NCBI RefSeq assembly: GCF_022397915.1
Contig: NZ_JAKEUO010000019.1
Location: forward strand, 18,516-82,515
Reading direction: 5' to 3'
From: Vibrio sp. Isolate34
Lineage (GTDB): Bacteria > Pseudomonadota > Gammaproteobacteria > Enterobacterales > Vibrionaceae
Length of the DNA: 64,000 bases
The translations under genes were made by a program, and so were the position numbers. Positions 24,391 to 33,245 of the stretch are shown piece after piece (position 1 is the first letter of the stretch; every line of letters begins with the position of its first letter). The notes under the pieces were generated by a model. That model searched no databases and was not told the origin of the DNA. It worked only from the letters and a program-made list of their open reading frames with translations.

Positions 24391-26025
24391 ATGAATGTGG
24401 TGTTATATATTCGAGTTTCATCAAATCGACAGGCGGAAGAAGGGCACTCCTTAGAGGGGCAACTTCAAGACCTACGCAACTATTGTTCTCACAATGAGCA
24501 TATTGTAGTCAAAGAATATATTGAAAGTGGTAATTCTGCGTATAAAGGTGAGCGACCAGTTTTCAACCAAATGCTAACAGAGGTAACTTCGGGGGTATTT
24601 GATGTGGATGCTGTAATTGTTTACAGCTTATCCCGTTTTGCACGGGATCTTTTGTATCAACTATCTTCGATAAAAAAGCTTGAAGACTCTGGGATCAAGC
24701 TAATCTCAGCGACTGAACCCCTCCCCGACGATGATATGACGTTCAAATCACTAACAGTTGTTTTAGGGCTAGTTAATGAGATGAATAGCAAACAAAATGG
24801 TATCAACGTCAAATCTCGTTTAATACAAACAGCAGAAGCTGGGTATTTCACCGGTGGTCCAATCCCATTTGGCTACGAATCTGTTGCTTGTGATCCGTCA
24901 AAGAAAAATTCCCGCAAAAAACTGGTTATATGTGAAAAAGAAGCCGAGATTGTTCGGAATATTTTTCAACTATCTCTAAATGGCAAGGTAGGAAAAGGTT
25001 TTGGTGTTAAAGCCATTAGTAAATATCTAAATGACAATTCTATACTTAATCGTGGTTCCAAATGGACGACTAATTCTATTCACCGAATACTTAGTTCCAC
25101 AACGTACATTGGAGAGTTTGTATTCGGTAAGAATCGAAGCAATGCAGATGTTCCAAAAGTTATTGTCCCTGTGCCAGCAATTATCGACAAAGAAATGTTT
25201 AATTCTGTCAAGCAAGGTTTAAAAAAAAGAGATTTAGAGCAAATCCATGTGAAGTCGATACGCTCTAATAGCTTGCTAACTGGGCTACTAAAGTGCGGTA
25301 TTTGCGGGCAAGGAATGATGGTAGCAACAGGAAAATCTGGGAAGTACACGTACTATGCATGTACAAAAAAAATAAAGAGTGGTGTATCCCTTTGTAACTC
25401 AAAATGGGTTTCAAAACGAGCACTAGAAGAGCAAGTTGAGGAGGCTGTCATTGAGCAGGTAGTCAACAAAGAGTTTATTCAAAGTATCATCGGGGAGATT
25501 AAGTCAACACTAACAAAAAACAACTCACAGTCTGAGCCGGAGCTTCTTAAGCTATCTCGTAAATTGAAGTTAATACAACAAAAACTAGATAACACTTACG
25601 ATCAAATTGCAATGAAACAAGACTTGATGGATGACTCGTATGCAGAGTACTTGGCTGGATTACAAAATCAGAGATCTGAACTGCAAGGCAAAATTGAAAC
25701 GATCAAGGCACAAGGGCGACTACTGCTAAGAAAATTTGGAGAGAAACAAATCGATAATTTTGTTGGTGTTATCAGGCGTGTTTTCAAAGATCTAGATAAT
25801 GACTCGAAAAAAGCGGTCTACTTAAGTCTTCTCAAAGAAGTCAGAGTTTATCCCAATAAAATAACAATTAGCGGATCTAAACTTGGCATGTTGAATATGG
25901 TGTCAAAAACGAAAGAGGGCACTAGTGAACTAGTGCCCTCTTTCGTATCAATGTGGCGGAAGGATGGGGATTTGAACCCCAGATACGCTATAAACGTATA
26001 CTCGCTTTCCAGGCGAGCGCCTTAA
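24391..26025 (+). CDS. Large serine recombinase (integrase of the insertion)
   Basis: This 544-residue protein starts at an ATG with GGAG seven bases upstream; a longer reading from 24,349 would remove that site. The resolvase-type catalytic domain begins YIRVSSNRQ, with S10 as the expected nucleophile and SLSRFARDL holding the family arginines. It is followed by the recombinase domain (about 145-270, GPIPFGYE, RILSSTTYIGEF), a zinc ribbon (C302, C305, C324, C335) and a coiled coil (about 360-430). This is the layout of phiC31/TP901-type integrases. The last 35-40 codons run through the tRNA-Ser terminator and antisense to the tRNA gene itself, so the C-terminus is encoded by host DNA at the integration site. 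The catalytic parts look intact. Confidence 0.92.
   Translation: MNVVLYIRVSSNRQAEEGHSLEGQLQDLRNYCSHNEHIVVKEYIESGNSAYKGERPVFNQMLTEVTSGVFDVDAVIVYSLSRFARDLLYQLSSIKKLEDSGIKLISATEPLPDDDMTFKSLTVVLGLVNEMNSKQNGINVKSRLIQTAEAGYFTGGPIPFGYESVACDPSKKNSRKKLVICEKEAEIVRNIFQLSLNGKVGKGFGVKAISKYLNDNSILNRGSKWTTNSIHRILSSTTYIGEFVFGKNRSNADVPKVIVPVPAIIDKEMFNSVKQGLKKRDLEQIHVKSIRSNSLLTGLLKCGICGQGMMVATGKSGKYTYYACTKKIKSGVSLCNSKWVSKRALEEQVEEAVIEQVVNKEFIQSIIGEIKSTLTKNNSQSEPELLKLSRKLKLIQQKLDNTYDQIAMKQDLMDDSYAEYLAGLQNQRSELQGKIETIKAQGRLLLRKFGEKQIDNFVGVIRRVFKDLDNDSKKAVYLSLLKEVRVYPNKITISGSKLGMLNMVSKTKEGTSELVPSFVSMWRKDGDLNPRYAINVYSLSRRAP
25910..25945 (-). terminator. Terminator of tRNA-Ser
   Basis: A perfect 16-base inverted repeat (CGAAAGAGGGCACTAG / CTAGTGCCCTCTTTCG) with a 4-base loop is followed on the minus strand by TTTTT. 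It lies 8 bases after the tRNA 3' end and inside the recombinase reading frame. Confidence 0.92.
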
Positions 26026-26044
26026 GCCACTCAGCCATCCTTCC
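25954..26044 (-). tRNA. tRNA-Ser (GGA anticodon)
   Basis: On the minus strand the gene runs from GGAAGGATGGCTGAGTGG to TCCCCATCCTTCCGCCA, 91 bases. The acceptor GGAAGGA pairs with TCCTTCC, CCA is encoded, and the anticodon arm is CTCGC-CTGGAAA-GCGAG with anticodon GGA. A long variable arm (GTATACGTTTATAGCGTATC) is typical of serine tRNA, and the T arm is GGGGTTCAAATCCCC. The gene is intact; the adjacent insertion did not damage it. Confidence 0.97.
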
Positions 26045-26082
26045 ACAAATTGTGTGTTGAGCTTGTCACTCAACGAGGCGCT

Positions 26083-26111
26083 ACTTTATTGATTCTGCTT
26101 GCTTTGGTCAA
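26083..26111 (-). promoter_or_regulatory. Promoter of tRNA-Ser
   Basis: On the minus strand TTGACC (26,106-26,111) is followed after 17 bases by TAAAGT (26,083-26,088) and a GC-rich discriminator GCGCC, as in stable-RNA promoters. The short leader contains GTTGAG...CTCAAC. Confidence 0.7.
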
Positions 26112-26224
26112 GGGGCATTCTCAAAAAAAGTGCCTTTTTCAGCTTGTTCGATTACAAATTAACTCATTAGATCAAAAACAAACCAAATTTTATTCTATCG
26201 CTACACTTACGCTTGTTGCTTTTC

Positions 26225-26674
26225 TTAAGCTTGTTGATAGTAGCCTGGAACTCTAAACCATTTGCGGCACATATCTAAGAAGTAACCGTAAAGTACACCC
26301 ATACCACATGAGATAACGGCATTACTGGTTACCGCGGTCACGATCTGATCGCTTGAAGCGCCCACCGCCAACAAAATACCCGCATACACAGGTGATTGGA
26401 ATAACACGTACGCCATAAGATCAGACAAGTTCTTCATCAACGAACTTTGTGAAAGTTTTGCACCATTGCGCAAGAACCAATCACGAAAGACACCATAAGG
26501 CCATGCGATAGCAATGTTTACTGGAATAGATAACGTTCGTGAAGCAAGAGATTGCTCAAACGTCATTCCAGAGATAAACACTTCTACGATCATGCCAGAG
26601 ATAAAACAGAAAACTACCATAGCAAATGTATCCGCCGCTGCGTTACGGATACAAAATGGACCACGAGACTTCAT
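26225..26674 (-). CDS. alaE: AlaE, L-alanine exporter
   Basis: This 149-residue protein has the same length as E. coli AlaE. It shares the family signatures ADTFAMVV, EVFISGMTFEQS, IPVNIAIAWPYG, YVLFQSPVYAGILL and GYFLDMCRKWF. About four transmembrane helices are evident. AlaE exports L-alanine by proton antiport when cytoplasmic alanine rises. The frame can be read from a TTG at 26,683, but the ATG at 26,674 has AGG ten bases upstream and gives the family length. It is a single gene with its own promoter region to the right. Confidence 0.93.
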   Translation of the reverse strand: MKSRGPFCIRNAAADTFAMVVFCFISGMIVEVFISGMTFEQSLASRTLSIPVNIAIAWPYGVFRDWFLRNGAKLSQSSLMKNLSDLMAYVLFQSPVYAGILLAVGASSDQIVTAVTSNAVISCGMGVLYGYFLDMCRKWFRVPGYYQQA

Positions 26675-26922
26675 TGATGACAAACCTAAAATATATCACT
26701 ACCTATTTAGTGATTTAGTAACATATAAACAAGGTGTTTTCACACCCTACCAGATAATGTCGCTATTAAATCACAAGATAGGTAGTCATACATTCCAAAT
26801 TAAAAATCAAGTTGTAAATTAACAACCAAAAACTGCTTATAAAGCAGTCACTTCCACCAAAAAATCACATTAAGGTCAAATAATGGACAATTCGTTGTTT
26901 ACTTTCTGTAATTAAACAACAA

Positions 26923-29502
26923 CTAGGCCATGGGCAGATTGACAGTAATGATATTAATAACATCTTGACTAGGAGGAACGCCCTGAGAAACCTGCTCTAA
27001 AGCCTTATCCACTTGGTAGGTAAGTTCAGCATTGTTCATAGGTTTGACATGAACACGCAAGCTCTCTAAGGCAAATTGAATTGACTCTAGGTTGTTGTCT
27101 TCAAGCGCCACGTAAAGTGTCACTAACAACTCTTCAGTATTGTCTTTGTTTCGCAGGTCAGGTTTAGGCAATGAGCGGCTTTGGCTCTTTTGACCATGAA
27201 GATGTGTTTTTTGAGTATTAGCGTTATTGCTTTCTAACCCATGGTTTTCTGTTTCACGACTTGCTCTTTCATGATTAGCTTGATCATCGCTATAGTCGGC
27301 ACTATCGCTTTGCTCATCATTGCTCTCTTCCTCGTGGAACTGGTAAAGCTTATTCGAATAACGGAATAAAGCATCGTCGAGCTCACGTTCATCGATTGGC
27401 TTTGCAATAATGTAGTCCACACCCGCACCAAGCATACGCTCGCGAGTCTCTTTAAATACATCAGCAGTACAACCAAATATTAAGACGGATGAAACATCGC
27501 CAATTAAAGCGCGAATCGCAGTTGTTGATTCAACGCCATCCATCACTGGCATGTGGTTATCCATCAACACCAAATCAAAATGTTCCGCAACAACGGCTTG
27601 GATAGCAAGCTCGCCATTTTCTACGCTTTTACACGTAAAGCCTTTACTACTCATGAAGGTTTCGATGATGACGGTATTGGTTCGGTTATCCTCAACAATC
27701 AGCACTTTCAAGCCAGAATAATCCAACTTCTTGTGAGGTAAGCTCTCTATCTCACCAGGCTGACACGGTTGAATCTTCAATCGAACATCAAAGCTTGTGC
27801 CTATGCCCTCTTCACTGGTAACGGTAATACTGCCATCCATGAGCTGGGCAATCTTCTTCACAATCGCTAAGCCAAGGCCAGTACCACCAAAACGTCTTGT
27901 GGTCGACGATTCTGCCTGTTCGAAAGGTTTGAAAATACGTTTTTGAGCTTCTTTAGAAATACCGATGCCAGTGTCACGAACTCGAATACTAAGATAGGTG
28001 TCACTGCCCTCGACGATTTCTTTAAAGTACACCTCAACAAAGCCTCTAGAAGTGAACTTCACAGCGTTATGCAATAGGTTAAATAAGATTTGGCGCAGGC
28101 GTGCTTTATCCGAGAAGTACCAACGGCCCGAAGGCACTTCAGAGTACACTTTAAATTGGAGACCTTTTTCAGAAGACAAGGTGTAGTAGACACTGTTAAT
28201 ACTGCCGATAATCGAATCCAGAGGGAATCGAGTTTCATCGAGATCCAACCTGCCCTGCTCAATCTTTGAGAAATCCAAGATCTCATTGAGCAGTGTCATC
28301 ATATGATCGCCCGAGTCATACAAGCTCTTCAAGTGCTTCTCTTGTTCCGAATTTAAAGGCGTTTTCAATAGGATCTGAGCGGTACCCAATACACCATTCA
28401 TCGGCGTACGGATTTCATGTGACAGGGTCGCGAGGAAAGCCGTTTTGGCATTGGTTGATGCTTGAGCCTTAACCTTTTCCGCTTCAAGGTAGATGGTCTT
28501 CTCGTTGAAGGTTTTAATCAAGTGGCCAATTTCATCATCACTTGAGTATTCAACATCGATGATCTCACCCGCTTTAGAACCGCCGACCTTAGCGGCAATG
28601 TTGGTAATCGGGCTGATCAAGTAACGGTTCAGCAAGTAATAACCGGCCATAACACACAGTAGTAACAGCGGAACAATACCGCCCTCAATACTCATGACTT
28701 GACGAAAGACTTCGTCTGATACGCGTGATTTTGCGTTAACCACATCGACTTGCCAGCCAAACTCACCAAATTGATTGCTACTGATGTAGATCCCCTCAAC
28801 GAGATTGAAGTTATGCGAAACCAAGACTTGGTTGAGTTTATCTCTCAGGGTAATACCAAGGTTGTACTCTTCTGCGTGGTTTTTAATGAAACCCAATAAC
28901 TCTTCGAGCGAGAGATCCACCGTCGTAACGCCGGCAAAAGTATCGTCGTAATAATAAGGGGAAGACGCCGTAATCATTCGAACGTGCGTATAAGGATCGA
29001 TATAGACATCACTCCAAGAGATGGTTCCCTTTGGCTTGTCTACAACCGAGGTATACCAATACTCTTGGTGATAAGGGGCGTTTTTAGGATTGTTGTAAGA
29101 GAACAGTTGGTCAATCGTGCCATCGTCAGCTTTGTTGAAAAAATAACTGTTTAAGAGCTTGTCGGAATCCAATGCATAAGTTTCTGGCCAAATACCTGCA
29201 CTGACGATTGTTTCATCGCTTGCAGCTAACATCGACTTGAATAGCGGAATAACATCTTCGCTTTTACGATGTGCTTGAGCAAAACCAACTAAACTATCAA
29301 CAAAGCCTTGAGAGCTGCTGAGTGGCTCTGTAATCAATGCGGATAACAGTTGCGTACGCAAGTCGAGGTTTTGTTGTAATTTGGCGCGCACAGGGGATTC
29401 TACAGCGTAATACGTCACACTACCGACAATGGCAATAAACATAGCAAGGTACAGCCCAAGCGCTACCATGCTTTTTTTCTTAAGAGACGACCGTATCTGC
29501 AT
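26923..29502 (-). CDS. Membrane hybrid sensor histidine kinase (dCache-HAMP-HisKA-HATPase-REC)
   Basis: This is a protein of about 859 residues. Counting from the upstream ATG at 29,559, it has a transmembrane helix at 32-52, a periplasmic dCache-like sensor (about 55-290), a second helix (293-311), HAMP, a HisKA domain with H381 in LATLSHEIRTPMNG, a HATPase domain (DTGIGIS, GGTGLGLAI) and a receiver with D667 in LVLMDNHMPVMDG and the conserved K720. The last 120 residues look helical but lack a canonical HPt histidine motif, so a separate phosphotransfer protein may be needed. I set the start at the ATG at 29,502, just before the first helix; neither start has a good ribosome site. No response regulator is adjacent. 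The ligand is unknown. Confidence 0.9.
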   Translation of the reverse strand: MQIRSSLKKKSMVALGLYLAMFIAIVGSVTYYAVESPVRAKLQQNLDLRTQLLSALITEPLSSSQGFVDSLVGFAQAHRKSEDVIPLFKSMLAASDETIVSAGIWPETYALDSDKLLNSYFFNKADDGTIDQLFSYNNPKNAPYHQEYWYTSVVDKPKGTISWSDVYIDPYTHVRMITASSPYYYDDTFAGVTTVDLSLEELLGFIKNHAEEYNLGITLRDKLNQVLVSHNFNLVEGIYISSNQFGEFGWQVDVVNAKSRVSDEVFRQVMSIEGGIVPLLLLCVMAGYYLLNRYLISPITNIAAKVGGSKAGEIIDVEYSSDDEIGHLIKTFNEKTIYLEAEKVKAQASTNAKTAFLATLSHEIRTPMNGVLGTAQILLKTPLNSEQEKHLKSLYDSGDHMMTLLNEILDFSKIEQGRLDLDETRFPLDSIIGSINSVYYTLSSEKGLQFKVYSEVPSGRWYFSDKARLRQILFNLLHNAVKFTSRGFVEVYFKEIVEGSDTYLSIRVRDTGIGISKEAQKRIFKPFEQAESSTTRRFGGTGLGLAIVKKIAQLMDGSITVTSEEGIGTSFDVRLKIQPCQPGEIESLPHKKLDYSGLKVLIVEDNRTNTVIIETFMSSKGFTCKSVENGELAIQAVVAEHFDLVLMDNHMPVMDGVESTTAIRALIGDVSSVLIFGCTADVFKETRERMLGAGVDYIIAKPIDERELDDALFRYSNKLYQFHEEESNDEQSDSADYSDDQANHERASRETENHGLESNNANTQKTHLHGQKSQSRSLPKPDLRNKDNTEELLVTLYVALEDNNLESIQFALESLRVHVKPMNNAELTYQVDKALEQVSQGVPPSQDVINIITVNLPMA

Positions 29503-29577
29503 AATTCTTTTATTGTTTTCTTTTCTGTTAAAACTAGTGTTTATCATCCATGACATCAAGGCTTTTTAGATTGAAGC

Positions 29578-29605
29578 TTGATTGGCACAAGTTCATTGGT
29601 ACTAT
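29578..29605 (+). promoter_or_regulatory. Probable promoter of the YecA-family gene
   Basis: TTGATT and TACTAT are separated by 16 bases. Transcription would start near 29,612, only a few bases before the ATG at 29,616. Confidence 0.5.
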
Positions 29606-29615
29606 AAGCGCAAAT

Positions 29616-30209
29616 ATGTTCCCTTTACGGTACCTCACTTTGACTTTACAAGATATTCTTGCGCTTCCAGAGTTGGAAGGAAAGCTAATCACAGAACACA
29701 AAACCATCGGATTTGTCACTGCAATGGCAGCGGCACCTAATGTGTTAACCCCGCATGAGTGGCTACCGTTCCTTTGGGGTGGCGAAGAAGTCGCTCCTTT
29801 TACTGATGGTGAGCAACTTGAAAGCTACATTGAAGTTATCATCGCGCTTTGGAATAAGACACGTCCAGAACTGATCGAAGGCACTTGGGTTTGGCCTGAA
29901 GCTTGTCAATTGGATGATGAAGAAGTCGTTAACACAGCGGCTCGCGATTTTTGTGAAGGTTTGCTTCAAGGCTGGCAGGTTGCCCGTGATGATTGGGAAA
30001 CACTGATGCCTGAAGACAGCGAAGACAATGCATTAGTTGGCGGCGTACTGCTTTCACTTAGCATGCTTTACGATCCAGAAACCTCAATCGCAACGCTTGC
30101 TGAGCAAGGCATTGAAGGCCTAGAGCAGTTCGAAGAGATCTTTAACGCGGTTCCTGTGATGCTTTGCGGTCTAACGCAGCGTGGCATCGCATTGGCAGAA
30201 GCTCAATAA
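29616..30209 (+). CDS. YecA/UPF0149-family protein
   Basis: This acidic cytoplasmic protein of about 197 residues matches the UPF0149/YecA pattern: an N-terminal ALPELEGKLITEHKTIGFVTAM segment (given here as ALPELEG and GFVTAM), then EWLPFLWGGEE, and a helical C-terminal half with DFCEGLLQGW. E. coli YecA has the corresponding ELDGLL...EQWLVAVWGG. It lacks the C-terminal SEC-C zinc motif of some relatives. The function is not established. The frame opens at 29,550, but the promoter placed at 29,578-29,605 excludes that start. I use the ATG at 29,616; a TTG at 29,640 is also possible. It diverges from the sensor kinase gene. Confidence 0.82.
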   Translation: MFPLRYLTLTLQDILALPELEGKLITEHKTIGFVTAMAAAPNVLTPHEWLPFLWGGEEVAPFTDGEQLESYIEVIIALWNKTRPELIEGTWVWPEACQLDDEEVVNTAARDFCEGLLQGWQVARDDWETLMPEDSEDNALVGGVLLSLSMLYDPETSIATLAEQGIEGLEQFEEIFNAVPVMLCGLTQRGIALAEAQ

Positions 30210-30265
30210 TCTCAACAAGCTCCGCAAAAGAATTAAGTTCACTGCTTAACTCGATCAGACGATAA

Positions 30266-30293
30266 CAAAAAGGCCTCTAACGAGGCCTTTTTT
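30266..30293. terminator. Bidirectional terminator
   Basis: AAAAAGGCCTC-TAA-GAGGCCTTTTTT lies between the converging YecA-family and channel genes. Confidence 0.9.
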
Positions 30294-30316
30294 AGTTCTG
30301 AAGGTAGTTGGCTGAT

Positions 30317-31348
30317 TTAAAAGCCTTTCCAATCAAAATGATCAATCCGCTCATCGGCAATATAGAACAGCTTAGTGCCACTGCTGACAACTTGGTCGAG
30401 TTCTGGGTTAAGTTCAATACCACTTCCCGTATCAATCGCAATCAAAGTGGCTTGATACTTCTCTTTAAATACAGAGAAAATCGGCGCAACCGTCACAGGC
30501 TCAGAATTCTCTGGGTAATAGGTCGAGTACTGTGTCATCCCCCGTGTTGAGCTCAATAGCTCTTGGTGAAGCGCACTTGAACCCGGGTCAACCGCGGCCT
30601 TAGCGAGCATTTCTGCGCCCACCGCAGGAATACATTCTGAGTTAGGGCAATGCTTGTGTAGCAAATCGCTCAATGCTTCGTCTTTAAAGTAAACCAGAAG
30701 ATGAGCTTTAGGATTACGGTTTGCACAATAAAGCGCCGCAGATAACGTAATGTCGTCTTCTGGGTTATCAATAAGAATACAACTGGCAGATTCGATGCCC
30801 GTTTTTTCCATCTCTTTGCCATCAGTGTAGCTGTTTACTTTAACGAAATTGATTTCGCCGGGTAACGGATTCTCGATATCTGAACGAGTACATAACACGA
30901 TTGGTCGCTTGCCCGTTTCTTCATGCTGCAACATGCGAATGAGGTGAATGGTTCTTTGCTCATTCCATCCAAGCATCAAAATGTGGTTCTCCACTCTAAC
31001 TCTCCTTTTTCCTAGCAAGCCCGCTCGCCAATATTCAACACCTTCTGTCGCTACCTTACCAAGCAAGGCAGCGAAAAGACTCAGTCCACCCGGAATCACA
31101 AACAGTATAACGATCCATTGTCCTGCCTCTGTCGTTGGTGATAAATCACCGTAACCAACAGTAGAGGCAGTCACGACTAGGTAGTAAGCGAACGTGGTAA
31201 ACGAGCTGGTTAGCGCTGTTTCACCCGCTAAATACAAAGTCGACCACGATAGAAATACGTAGCCTAAGGAGGTGAACAGTAAGTTTTTTCCATTCAAAAC
31301 AAAGATATTTGCTTTGACCCAACGTTTGAGTTGTAACCAGATTATCAT
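30317..31348 (-). CDS. Two-TM potassium channel with RCK/TrkA-N domain
   Basis: This 343-residue protein has two N-terminal helices (about 22-42 and 74-98) flanking a pore loop with the selectivity filter TVGYGD (63-68), so it should conduct K+. The cytoplasmic part starts with a Rossmann-like RCK domain, HILMLGWNEQRTIHLIRML (118-136), and continues with a conserved acidic site ILIDNPEDDITL. A C-terminal domain of about 100 residues follows. The layout matches bacterial Kch/MthK-like channels; the nucleotide motif is GWNEQR rather than the common GxGxxG, so the ligand is uncertain. It is monocistronic, between terminators. Confidence 0.88.
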   Translation of the reverse strand: MIIWLQLKRWVKANIFVLNGKNLLFTSLGYVFLSWSTLYLAGETALTSSFTTFAYYLVVTASTVGYGDLSPTTEAGQWIVILFVIPGGLSLFAALLGKVATEGVEYWRAGLLGKRRVRVENHILMLGWNEQRTIHLIRMLQHEETGKRPIVLCTRSDIENPLPGEINFVKVNSYTDGKEMEKTGIESASCILIDNPEDDITLSAALYCANRNPKAHLLVYFKDEALSDLLHKHCPNSECIPAVGAEMLAKAAVDPGSSALHQELLSSTRGMTQYSTYYPENSEPVTVAPIFSVFKEKYQATLIAIDTGSGIELNPELDQVVSSGTKLFYIADERIDHFDWKGF

Positions 31349-31471
31349 TCGAGCCTCAAATCCTTCGATCTTACTTACATGCTAGAAAAAATACCTGATA
31401 TCAACAAGATGTATCATCAGAAAAAGATACATGACCACAATATTGATATTAGCGACCTATCTTTAGATACA

Positions 31472-31499
31472 AAAAAACCAGCACTATTGGCTGGTTTTT
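31472..31499 (-). terminator. Terminator after nadA
   Basis: The minus-strand stem ACCAGCC...GGCTGGT (AAAAAACCAGC / GCTGGTTTTT on plus) is followed by a long U-tract, 24 bases after the nadA stop. Confidence 0.88.
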
Positions 31500-31522
31500 C
31501 GTTGGTTAGATATAAGGACAGC

Positions 31523-32584
31523 TTACGCGTTACCTTTTACCTGCACATTTAATTGCTCAGCGAAATCAAGCATGCGGTTCAGTGGGATAAGAGACTTCAC
31601 ACGCAGTTCGTCAGAAACGAAGATCTCGTGTTGCTCACCACCGTTCTCAAGCGCATTTTCAATTGCTTCAAGGCCGTTCATCGCCATCCAAGGACAGTGT
31701 GCACAGCTACGACAAGTTGCACCAGCACCAGCTGTTGGCGCTTCAATCAGTTCTTTTTCAGGAACCAATTGCTGCATCTTGAAGAAGATACCTTTGTCTG
31801 TCGCAACAATCATCTGTGGATGAGGAAGCTCTTTCGCCTTCTTAATCAGTTGGCTTGTTGAACCCACAGCGTCAGCCAGTTCAACCACACTTGCTGGTGA
31901 TTCTGGGTGAACCAAAATAGCCGCTTCAGGGTATACCGATTTCATTTTCTTCAAAGCATCCGCTGAGAACTCATCATGAACGATACACTCACCTTGCCAA
32001 AGCAACATGTCAGCGCCAGTTTGATTTGCGATGTAAGAACCTAGGTGACGGTCTGGGCCCCAAATAATTGGTTTGCCTTCAGCGTCTAGGCTTTCAACGA
32101 TTTCTAAAGCGATACTCGACGTAACCACCCAGTCTGCACGAGCTTTAACAGCTGCAGAGGTGTTCGCGTAAACAACTACTGTGTGGTCAGGGTGAGCATC
32201 ACAAAATTCTGTGAATTTATCAGCAGGACAACCAAGGTCAAGTGAACATTCAGCTTCAAGTGTTGGCATTAGAATGCGTTTTTCAGGAGTAAGAATCTTT
32301 GCAGACTCACCCATAAAACGAACACCAGCGATGATCAAAGTGCTTGCTGAGTGACGGTTACCGAATTTAGCCATTTCTAATGAATCGCCAACGAAACCAC
32401 CAGTTTCTTCTGCCAGAGCCTGAATTTCAGGCTCTGTGTAGTAGTGTGCAATTAGAACTGCATCTTTTTCTTGAAGTAGTTTTTTAATGTTTGCGATGTA
32501 GGCCTGTTTCTGAGCATCGCTCAATGGAACTGGCTTAGGCGGAAACGGGTAAACTGTATCGATTTTATCTAGTATATGACTCAT
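31523..32584 (-). CDS. nadA: NadA, quinolinate synthase
   Basis: This 353-residue 4Fe-4S enzyme condenses iminoaspartate with dihydroxyacetone phosphate to quinolinate in NAD synthesis. With the start at ATG 32,584 (MSHILDKI) the cluster cysteines fall at C113 (AECSLDL), C200 (WQGECIV) and C297 (in CRSCAHCPWM), exactly the E. coli numbering, which supports this start over the longer frame to 32,602. Substrate motifs HYYTEPEIQ, GDSLEMA and YANTSA are present. It stands alone here, with a terminator downstream. Confidence 0.97.
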   Translation of the reverse strand: MSHILDKIDTVYPFPPKPVPLSDAQKQAYIANIKKLLQEKDAVLIAHYYTEPEIQALAEETGGFVGDSLEMAKFGNRHSASTLIIAGVRFMGESAKILTPEKRILMPTLEAECSLDLGCPADKFTEFCDAHPDHTVVVYANTSAAVKARADWVVTSSIALEIVESLDAEGKPIIWGPDRHLGSYIANQTGADMLLWQGECIVHDEFSADALKKMKSVYPEAAILVHPESPASVVELADAVGSTSQLIKKAKELPHPQMIVATDKGIFFKMQQLVPEKELIEAPTAGAGATCRSCAHCPWMAMNGLEAIENALENGGEQHEIFVSDELRVKSLIPLNRMLDFAEQLNVQVKGNA

Positions 32585-33245
32585 TGCTCTTGCTCTACGC
32601 AACTTCTTCCGAGAATCTGAGTATTCTACACAGGACAGCGATTGGGATCAAAAAGGATTGGTTGTAAGCAAGCACGGATAAGTATTGAAGGGGCCCCTCC
32701 CTAACGTTGAGTGACAATTACGTGACTAGACGCTCGATGCACTTCATATAAACCATTAAGCTTATTAAGCAAATACTCCATCTTCAGTATTCCATTTCTC
32801 CGCTCTATCGGTACCTCCTGAATAAGAGTCATAATCGTCAGTCATTGAGCAGGGGTAAGTACTACCATGACACATCGGTAAGTAGCAATATCGGCATTGC
32901 TCTGTTCTTTCCAATATTAAGCCTTCACGGCTCCTTTTTTATTGCCTGCTCAAAACCTAATCATTAAAAACGCTACTTCTCGCCTTCTTTTCGTACCAAC
33001 ATCCAATAAATATCAAAAAAACCTCATTTAGGTGCAATTAATTCACCGCTTTAACGGTCTGTTGGTAGGATGGCAGAGACCCCTAGTAATTGATTGAATT
33101 TACTATTGAATTAGAAATTATTTCAGAAACAGATAGAATAACTGTTATGCAGTGTTGATCTTTCGTTAGCCACGAAAGGCCAACACGGCCAAGGGAGTTC
33201 GAAAACACAATGCTCTTGCCCGTTCACTACCAAATGGAAAAGTTT
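32585..33245. other. Intergenic region between nadA and the ynjB-like gene
   Basis: These 661 bases between divergent genes hold no convincing reading frame. A small hairpin CTTTCG-TTAGCCA-CGAAAG (33,160-33,178) lies in the probable leader of the ABC operon, and GGGAG at 33,193-33,197 lies too far from 33,246 to be its ribosome site. I see no known riboswitch. Confidence 0.6.

Noticed and set aside
32585..33245. Thiamine or other riboswitch before the ynjB-like gene
   Set aside because: There is only a short hairpin; the conserved TPP-type core is absent.
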